From contig CADBNX010000279.1 in assembly GCA_902796115.1 (NCBI GenBank), positions 1-9,986 of the forward strand: a stretch of DNA of 9,986 nt. The letters run 5' to 3'. The position numbers were made by a program, and so were the translations under genes. The stretch is from an uncultured Eubacteriales bacterium. Its GTDB lineage: Bacteria > Bacillota > Clostridia > Christensenellales > Aristaeellaceae. The notes beneath the pieces were generated by a model. It ran no database searches. It was not told where the DNA came from and saw only the letters and a list, made by a program, of their open reading frames with translations. Positions 4,793 through 9,986 of the stretch are shown one piece after another. Position 1 is the stretch's first letter. Each line of letters begins with the position of its first letter.

Positions 4793-7201
4793 CTATCGTG
4801 TTTCCCACACCGGCACGGACAAAAGCCCGGCGGTACGGTATCGTCCGGCGTGCATCCTGGCCCAGGCGCTGATGGGCTGTTCCTCTTCCAGTTTCGCCAG
4901 ATCGCCGAACAGCGGCAGCAGCGACGTGGTCATGACAAAGCATACCTCACAGCTCTTTCCGCGGAATTTTTCCGGGATGTCCCACGCGAACGGCGGCCAG
5001 CATTTCCACCCGAGGGATTCCCCGTCCAGCTTCAGCTCCGCGCACTGCATCCCGGTATCGGCACAAAGCCGCACTGCGGCGTCCGGCACCCGAACGCTGC
5101 CCCGCAGGGTATAGGTGCCCGCGTAATCGGGCATTCCCGTAAGCCTGCCGATATCCGCCTCTCCGCTGAAAGGCGCGAGCGCCCCTTCCGGGTCCGTCCG
5201 GAACATTCCCAGGATGAATGCCGCGGGCAGGAAACGGTAATCGATGCCGTCAACCAACGTCACGCAGTGCGCCCCCGCCGCGAGACGCAGCTCCTCCGTG
5301 GCGCCGTAGAGCTGCACAAAACCGTCCGGAAGCCCCTGCGCGGGCAGGTCAGGGCGCACGGGCTTCCCGTCCAGCAGAATCCCGGCCGGGCGCACCCCCG
5401 TCCGCACCAGCAGCCTGAGCCCGGCGACCGGTTCCTTCAGCGTGAAGCGGAAATCCGGCTCCGCCCGGGTCATCAGGCATCGCAGCAGATTGGGCTGCTC
5501 CAGACGCAGCGTCAGTCCTTCGATCGCGGCGGCTTCTGTTTTTGTCATTTCCCGGGCGGGTTCTCTTCTGTCCGGGCAGCCGTTCCACACGCCGTGCGCC
5601 GGAAGCGTGACGTTCACGGCCCGGCCCGCGCTTCGCAGCATCAGCGCGCGCTCACCGCGGTCGTCCGGGCTCAGATTGACCAGGGTCACCGTGCCGTCCG
5701 CCCATTTCCGCAGCAGCACGTCCCGGCATTCCCGGCCGTCCGCTTCATACACGAGGCTTTCTTCCGGCACGGTTTCGCGCACATGCGCGGCAAAGGCCGC
5801 CGCGTCCGTGAAGCGCGCTCTTTCTCCCTCGATGAACAGTCCCTCCTCGTCCATCGCCAGGACCGGCAGGTCGCTCATTTCTCCTTCGTCCAGGTACAGC
5901 GCCTGGATCTGGAAGGCGGCCGATTGCTCCAGGAAAGCGCGGAACAGCCTGCCCTGCGGGGATTCTCCCTCGCGAGCGTGCCGCATGAAAAGCTTCGCGG
6001 GAAAGCGCAGACGCACCGTGGGCCGGTATTCCTTCCGCGCGGTCAGCGCCGCTTCTTCCGCCGCTTTTTCCAGCTCCCGGTAACAGTCAAACCACGGCGC
6101 GGTCCGGCTGGTGGGAAAATAATACTGATCCTTTTCGATGTTCCCGCGCGCGTCCTGCGCCGCCACGGCCAGAACATAGTGATTCACGCCGAAGCAGGCG
6201 GTCAGCCAGATCATCTGGCGCATATGGGCCATCGGCAGGTCGACCGGTCCAAGCGCAAAAAGCTCCGCAAGCGCGCCCGCCCGTTCCCGGGCCGCATACT
6301 GGGTCAGGAACATGGCGGAAAGCTGCATGGACGTGCCGTCGAGCACCATATGCGTGGTGATATCATCCATGCCGGGCTGGGAAAAGCGGCACAGCATTTT
6401 CAGCGGATCCCCGTTGAACCGCACGCTGCCCGGCGCGTCTTCGTTCATCAGATGGCCCGTCTGTACGATCCCGTGTGCCCGGCACCAGTTGTCCATGCCC
6501 CCGATGAATACCTCGCGCATCCTGTTTCCCAGCAGCGTATAGGTGTCTTCCCACAGGTATTCCGGCCCTTCGCCCCGGAGCGCCGCGGATACGTCCTGCC
6601 GGAAACAGCGGCCGCGCACGGCATGATAATCTTCCTCCAGTCCGTCATACCACGGCAGGGCAAGAAAATCCTCCGGTTTTGTTTCCGGATCCGCGGGCCC
6701 GAGCCCCCGGGTATAATAGGCAAAGCTGGGTTCGTCGGTGAAAATGCCCTTGATGACCCTGCCGAAATAGGGCGCCATACGGTCGTAGTACCGCTGATGT
6801 GTCAGTTTGATAAAACGCGCGACCGCGTCCGGGTTCAGAATATCCGCGCCGTACCGGTTCCGCACCACGTCGATCCCGACCTCTTCCCCATGTTTTTCAA
6901 ACACGATGGCCCGGGGCCAGTATTCCTCATGCCCTTCGGTCACCTGTCCGCGGCAGTTGCCGGACGGCCAGTTGTATTCGTCGTACAGCCAGATCTCCAT
7001 GCCAAGTTCATCCGCGATCCGCACGGTCTCCTCGCAGACGCGCAGCCACTCCTCCGACATGTATTCGTACTCCATGCCGCTGCGCGGATAGATCATGAAC
7101 TGGTCGATGCCGACGGAGCGATAGCTCTCCAGCACCTCGCGCATCCGCTTCGCGTCCGGCCGGCCGGTCATGGCGCCCATCGGGATCAAAGGACTTTTCA
7201 T
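4793..7201 (-). CDS. GH106-like TIM-barrel glycoside hydrolase with C-terminal jelly-roll domain (802 aa)
   Basis: First gene of the operon. Residues 1 to about 390 look like a glycosidase TIM barrel: PMGAMTGRPD near the N terminus, WLYDEYNWPSG (71-81), GIFTDEPSF (152-160) and TGHLMNED (248-255). E157 and E254 are candidate catalytic acids by position. The middle (about 390-600) appears beta-rich, and about 680-770 resembles the galactose-binding jelly-roll found at the end of GH106 and GH2-related enzymes (LRGSVRV, LDGESLGWKCWPPFAWDI). GH106 members are alpha-L-rhamnosidases, so rhamnose is one possible target, but this protein could belong to a neighbouring unclassified family. No signal peptide is visible, implying an intracellular enzyme acting on imported oligosaccharides or glycosides. 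The start is ATG at 7199-7201, with GGGAGG 10 bases upstream. The longer frame's GTG at 7243 lies upstream of the predicted transcription start. Glycosidase is confident; specificity is not. Confidence 0.78.
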   Translation of the reverse strand: MKSPLIPMGAMTGRPDAKRMREVLESYRSVGIDQFMIYPRSGMEYEYMSEEWLRVCEETVRIADELGMEIWLYDEYNWPSGNCRGQVTEGHEEYWPRAIVFEKHGEEVGIDVVRNRYGADILNPDAVARFIKLTHQRYYDRMAPYFGRVIKGIFTDEPSFAYYTRGLGPADPETKPEDFLALPWYDGLEEDYHAVRGRCFRQDVSAALRGEGPEYLWEDTYTLLGNRMREVFIGGMDNWCRAHGIVQTGHLMNEDAPGSVRFNGDPLKMLCRFSQPGMDDITTHMVLDGTSMQLSAMFLTQYAARERAGALAELFALGPVDLPMAHMRQMIWLTACFGVNHYVLAVAAQDARGNIEKDQYYFPTSRTAPWFDCYRELEKAAEEAALTARKEYRPTVRLRFPAKLFMRHAREGESPQGRLFRAFLEQSAAFQIQALYLDEGEMSDLPVLAMDEEGLFIEGERARFTDAAAFAAHVRETVPEESLVYEADGRECRDVLLRKWADGTVTLVNLSPDDRGERALMLRSAGRAVNVTLPAHGVWNGCPDRREPAREMTKTEAAAIEGLTLRLEQPNLLRCLMTRAEPDFRFTLKEPVAGLRLLVRTGVRPAGILLDGKPVRPDLPAQGLPDGFVQLYGATEELRLAAGAHCVTLVDGIDYRFLPAAFILGMFRTDPEGALAPFSGEADIGRLTGMPDYAGTYTLRGSVRVPDAAVRLCADTGMQCAELKLDGESLGWKCWPPFAWDIPEKFRGKSCEVCFVMTTSLLPLFGDLAKLEEEQPISAWARMHAGRYRTAGLLSVPVWETR

Positions 7202-7233
7202 GGCTGTTTTTCCTCCCTGTTTTTTCGATTTGA

Positions 7234-7262
7234 ATTCTACCACATATAGCTGATACCTTCAA
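7234..7262 (-). promoter_or_regulatory. Extended -10 promoter for the five-gene minus-strand operon
   Basis: Read on the - strand: -35 TTGAAG (7257-7262), a 17-base spacer, and -10 TAGAAT (7234-7239) preceded by TGG, i.e. an extended TGn element. Predicted initiation is near 7227, leaving a leader of about 25 bases that contains the GGGAGG ribosome site. This supports ATG 7201 as the start of the glycosidase. No -10/-35 pair was noticed in the short gaps inside the operon. Confidence 0.68.
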
Positions 7263-7321
7263 GACAATTACGGGCAGCATATTCTTTACACTCATTTTTG
7301 AACTTCGCCCGCAGGAAGGTA

Positions 7322-7333
7322 GCGCTTTTGCGC
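7322..7333. repeat. Short inverted repeat upstream of the uxaB -10 box, possible operator
   Basis: GCGC-TTTT-GCGC, a 4-base-arm inverted repeat, sits where a -35 element of the uxaB promoter would be. A regulator bound there could control initiation. The arms are short and could occur by chance in GC-rich DNA. The rest of the divergent region (7202-7382) shows no other convincing operator or riboswitch. Confidence 0.25.
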
Positions 7334-7340
7334 CGCTGTA

Positions 7341-7349
7341 TGGTATAAT
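7341..7349 (+). promoter_or_regulatory. Extended -10 promoter of uxaBA
   Basis: TGGTATAAT is a perfect extended -10 (TGn followed by TATAAT at 7344-7349). The -35 region around 7321-7326 (AGCGCT) is poor, as is common for extended -10 promoters or ones needing an activator. Initiation is expected near 7356, giving a leader of about 27 bases with the ribosome site AAAGGAG at 7368-7374. This rules out the in-frame TTG at 7353 as a start. Confidence 0.75.
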
Positions 7350-7382
7350 AGGTTGAATTTCTCCCCGAAAGGAGTTCGAAGG

Positions 7383-8849
7383 ATGAAACCATTGAATGCC
7401 GCTTCTTTCCCGGCCCCGGATCGCCCCATCCGGGTCGTGCAGTTCGGAGAGGGCAATTTTCTGCGCGCCTTTGTGGACTGGATGATCGATATCGCCAACG
7501 AGCGCAGCGTATTTGACGGGAGCGTCGCCATCGTCAAGCCCATTCCCTTCGGCAGCCTGGACGCCTTCCGGAAACAGGACTGCCGCTATACCGTGCTGCT
7601 GCGCGGCGTCAGGGACGGAAAACCCGTCGAGGAAACACGCGTCGTCACCTCCGTCGCGAAAGCCGTCGACGCGTACGGCGAATATGAGGAATACGCGAAG
7701 CTTGCGCTGCTGCCCACCCTCAGGTTTGTGGTGAGCAACACGACGGAAGCGGGCATCGTGCTGGATGAGAGCGATTCCTTTGATCTCTGCCCGCCCAGGA
7801 GTTTCCCGGGCAAGCTGTGCAAATTCCTTTATACGCGCGCGGCGCATTTTGACTTCAGCCCGGACGCGGGCCTTGTGATGCTTCCCGTGGAGCTGATCGA
7901 CGACAACGGCATTCACCTGCGCGAATGCGTGGAGGCACTCGCCCGCAAATGGCAGCTGGGCGAACGCTTTGAGGCCTGGCTCCGGGAAAGCTGCGTATTC
8001 GCCTCCACCCTGGTGGACCGCATCGTGACCGGCTATCCGAAGGAAGAGGCTTCCGCGCTGTGGGAGCGCTTCGGCTATGAGGATGCCCTGCTCGACACGG
8101 CGGAGCCCTTCGGCCTGTGGGTCATCGAAAGCGAACGCGATCTTTCAGCGTTGCTGCCCCTGCCGCAGTGCGGCCTGCCCGTGATTTTTACCGACAATCA
8201 GAAGCCCTACAAGCAGCGCAAGGTACGCATCCTCAACGGCGCGCATACCTCCTTCGTGCCGATGGCGTTCCTGTGCGGATATGACGACGTGTTCTCCGCC
8301 ATGAAGGACGAAAGCATCATGCGCTTCATGCAGGATACGCTGCACCGGGAAGTGATCCCGACCCTTTCCCTGTCCAAAGCCGATCTGACCGCTTTCGCGG
8401 ACGCGGTGACCGAGCGCTTCCTGAATCCGCACATCCGGCACCTGCTGCTTTCCATCTGCCTGAACAGCGTTTCCAAGTGGAAGGCGCGCTGCCTGCCGAG
8501 CCTGAAGGGATATCTGGACCTGGAGGGCGTCCTGCCGCCGCATCTCACCTTTTCCCTCGCATCGCTCATCGCGCTCTACCGCGGCGGAAAGCTGGCCGCG
8601 GACGGCGCGCTGCACTGCCGCCGCGGCAGCGGGGAATACCTGCTGCGCGATGACGAAGCGGTGCTCCGTTTCTTTGACGCCCACGGCAGCTCGGATGAAA
8701 ACGAGCTGACACGCGCGTTTCTCTCCGATCCCGCCTTCTTCGGCGAGGATCTGACGCAGATACCGTCCCTCGCGGAGCAGGTGGCTTCCGCACTGCGCGA
8801 TATCGCCGAAAACGGGATGGAAGCGGCCCGGAACCGCCGCTTCGCATGA
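7383..8849 (+). CDS. uxaB: Tagaturonate reductase (altronate oxidoreductase)
   Basis: A 488-residue member of the mannitol-dehydrogenase family that interconverts D-tagaturonate and D-altronate with NAD(H) in the cytoplasm, the second step of D-galacturonate catabolism. The N-terminal Rossmann motif VVQFGEGNFLRAF (18-30) binds NAD. NTTEAGI (119-125), LPVELIDDNG (167-176) and TLVDRIVTGYP (209-219) are family blocks. The catalytic set is K280, N285 and H288 in KVRILNGAHTS, with the same spacing as the Lys-Asn-His of polyol dehydrogenases. Length matches known UxaB (about 480 residues). ATG at 7383 has AAAGGAG 8 bases upstream and a good extended -10 promoter. Its stop overlaps the uxaA start as ATGA, so the two are one operon, transcribed divergently from the glycosidase operon. 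UxaB is preferred over the sister fructuronate reductase (UxuB) because of the NTTEAGI block and the adjacent uxaA. Confidence 0.93.
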   Translation: MKPLNAASFPAPDRPIRVVQFGEGNFLRAFVDWMIDIANERSVFDGSVAIVKPIPFGSLDAFRKQDCRYTVLLRGVRDGKPVEETRVVTSVAKAVDAYGEYEEYAKLALLPTLRFVVSNTTEAGIVLDESDSFDLCPPRSFPGKLCKFLYTRAAHFDFSPDAGLVMLPVELIDDNGIHLRECVEALARKWQLGERFEAWLRESCVFASTLVDRIVTGYPKEEASALWERFGYEDALLDTAEPFGLWVIESERDLSALLPLPQCGLPVIFTDNQKPYKQRKVRILNGAHTSFVPMAFLCGYDDVFSAMKDESIMRFMQDTLHREVIPTLSLSKADLTAFADAVTERFLNPHIRHLLLSICLNSVSKWKARCLPSLKGYLDLEGVLPPHLTFSLASLIALYRGGKLAADGALHCRRGSGEYLLRDDEAVLRFFDAHGSSDENELTRAFLSDPAFFGEDLTQIPSLAEQVASALRDIAENGMEAARNRRFA

Positions 8850-9986
8850 ACATGAACGATCTTGTCCGCATCCACCCGAACGATAACGTCGCCGTCGCGC
8901 TCCGTCCGCTCACGGCCGGTGAAACATATTCACCGGATGAGCTTGCCCTGACGCTGACGGATGATATCCCGATGGGGCATAAAGTCGCGCTGCGCCCGAT
9001 TGAAAAAGGGGAAAAAGTGATCAAATACGGTTTCCCGATCGGCGAAGCCGTCTGTTTCATCCCGCGGGGCGCGCACGTGCACACACATAACCTGCGCACC
9101 CTGCTTTCCGGGGAAAAGGAGTACGTCTGGGAAAAGCAGTCCGTTTCCCTCTCCCCGCTCCCGCCCGCGTCGTTTTCCGGTTTTCCGCGCGCGGACAGCA
9201 GGGCGGGCATCCGCAACGAAATCTGGATCCTGCCCACCGTGGGCTGCGTGAACGATATCGCCTCGGCACTGGAAAAAAGCGCCGCGCCGCTCCTGAAGCA
9301 CGCGGAGGCCGTTCACGCCTTCCGCCATCCCTGGGGCTGCTCCCAGATGGGCGAGGATCAGGAGAACTACCGGCTGCTTCTCGCCCGCCTCGCCGCGCAC
9401 CCGAACGCCGGCGGCGTGCTGCTGCTGGGGCTCGGGTGTGAAAACAGCGGCATCGGCACCATCCTGCCGCTGATCCCGGAAGAGTCGCGCACACGCGTCC
9501 GCACGCTGATCTGCCAGGACGTGGAAGACGAAGCCGAAGAGGGGCTCCGGCTGATCCTTGAGCTGGACCGGGCCATGGCGGAAGACAGGCGCGTGCCCTG
9601 CCCCGCGGAAAAGCTTGTGATCGGGCTCAAATGCGGCGGCTCAGACGGGCTGAGCGGCATCACCGCGAACCCGGTCATCGGCGGCGTATCCGACCGGCTG
9701 CTTGCGCGCGGCGGCACCGCCATCCTGACCGAAGTGCCGGAAATGTTCGGCGCGGAGCAGATGCTGATGAACCGCTGCCAGACCCAGGAGGCCTTCGAAA
9801 AGACCGTGCGGCTCATCAATTCCTTCAAGCGGTATTTCGAATCGAACGGGCAGACCGTATACGAGAATCCCTCCCCCGGCAACAAGGCCGGCGGCATCAG
9901 CACCCTGGAGGACAAAAGCCTGGGCTGCACGCAGAAGAGCGGCTCCGCGCCGGTTTCGGACGTGCTTTCCTACGCGGAGCAGGTGC
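8846..9986 (+). CDS. uxaA: Altronate dehydratase, N-terminal 380 residues (3' end outside window)
   Basis: UxaA dehydrates D-altronate to 2-keto-3-deoxy-D-gluconate, an Fe2+-dependent step that directly follows UxaB. The frame is open to the window end; full-length relatives are about 495 residues, so roughly the last quarter is missing. Residues 1 to about 95 form the SAF-type domain, with GEKVIKYGFPIGEA and VHTHN (78-82). The catalytic part shows RNEIWILPTVGCVN (123-136), HPWGCSQMGED (161-171), GLGCEN (195-200), LKCGGSDGLSGITANP (261-276) and NPSPGNKAGG (341-350), all typical of the family. ATG at 8846-8848 overlaps the uxaB stop (ATGA); a second in-frame ATG at 8852 is equally possible. 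No strong ribosome site precedes either, which favours translational coupling to uxaB. Confidence 0.93.
   Translation, partial: MNMNDLVRIHPNDNVAVALRPLTAGETYSPDELALTLTDDIPMGHKVALRPIEKGEKVIKYGFPIGEAVCFIPRGAHVHTHNLRTLLSGEKEYVWEKQSVSLSPLPPASFSGFPRADSRAGIRNEIWILPTVGCVNDIASALEKSAAPLLKHAEAVHAFRHPWGCSQMGEDQENYRLLLARLAAHPNAGGVLLLGLGCENSGIGTILPLIPEESRTRVRTLICQDVEDEAEEGLRLILELDRAMAEDRRVPCPAEKLVIGLKCGGSDGLSGITANPVIGGVSDRLLARGGTAILTEVPEMFGAEQMLMNRCQTQEAFEKTVRLINSFKRYFESNGQTVYENPSPGNKAGGISTLEDKSLGCTQKSGSAPVSDVLSYAEQV

Noticed and set aside
7202..7243. Upstream GTG start for the glycosidase (14 extra residues)
   Set aside because: It lies upstream of the predicted transcription start, and a good ribosome site precedes the ATG at 7201.
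4790..7249. Long + strand open frame (over 800 codons) opposite the glycosidase
   Set aside because: It mirrors the minus-strand gene almost exactly, and its translation is Arg/His/Pro-rich without recognisable motifs. This is a usual artefact of GC-rich codon use.
7353..7382. TTG start for uxaB ten codons upstream
   Set aside because: It would sit at or before the transcription start set by the extended -10 box. ATG 7383 has AAAGGAG 8 bases upstream.
7008..7916. 302-codon - strand open frame across the divergent promoter region and the uxaB start
   Set aside because: It overlaps two well-supported genes and both promoters, and its translation resembles nothing known.
9367..9930. 187-codon - strand open frame opposite uxaA
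   Set aside because: Ser/Pro-rich shadow of the uxaA coding sequence, which carries conserved dehydratase motifs throughout.

Overview
The window looks like a carbohydrate-catabolism region from an anaerobic, GC-rich bacterium, most likely a gut or rumen member of the Bacillota (Clostridia). This is inferred from the gene families, the strong AAGGAGG-type ribosome sites and the iron-sulfur-rich proteins. No taxonomic marker gene is present, so the placement is tentative.

Layout: (1) Positions 2-685, + strand, are the 3' end of a GH29-type alpha-L-fucosidase gene. It meets the next gene tail to tail across a hairpin (702-730) that can terminate transcription from both sides. (2) Positions 7201 down to 760, - strand, hold a compact five-gene operon. 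In transcription order it encodes a GH106-like TIM-barrel glycoside hydrolase (802 aa), a peptidase-U32-like iron-sulfur protein (348 aa), and three tandem paralogues of the QueG/reductive-dehalogenase superfamily (360, 302 and 311 aa). Gaps are 40, 14 and 15 bases, and the last two genes overlap by 11 bases. The final gene starts at TTG, with its ribosome site inside the preceding gene. (3) Positions 7202-7382 are a divergent control region with two extended -10 promoters facing away from each other. (4) Positions 7383-9986, + strand, are uxaB (tagaturonate reductase) and uxaA (altronate dehydratase, cut by the window end), joined by an ATGA overlap.

UxaB and UxaA reduce and dehydrate D-tagaturonate to 2-keto-3-deoxygluconate, the standard bacterial galacturonate route. 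Together with a fucosidase and a GH106-like enzyme they point to breakdown of pectin-type polysaccharides or plant glycosides. The notable part is the iron-sulfur cassette co-transcribed with the glycosidase: three QueG/RdhA-like proteins (each with eight cysteines placed as for two [4Fe-4S] clusters, in a superfamily that uses cobalamin) plus one U32-like protein (a superfamily containing O2-independent hydroxylases). I do not recognise this combination as a described system. A reductive or hydroxylating step on a molecule released by the glycosidase is a reasonable hypothesis. A role in RNA modification is the main alternative.

No tRNA, rRNA, insertion sequence, CRISPR array or integrase was seen. 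There is no gene-free stretch longer than about 180 bases.
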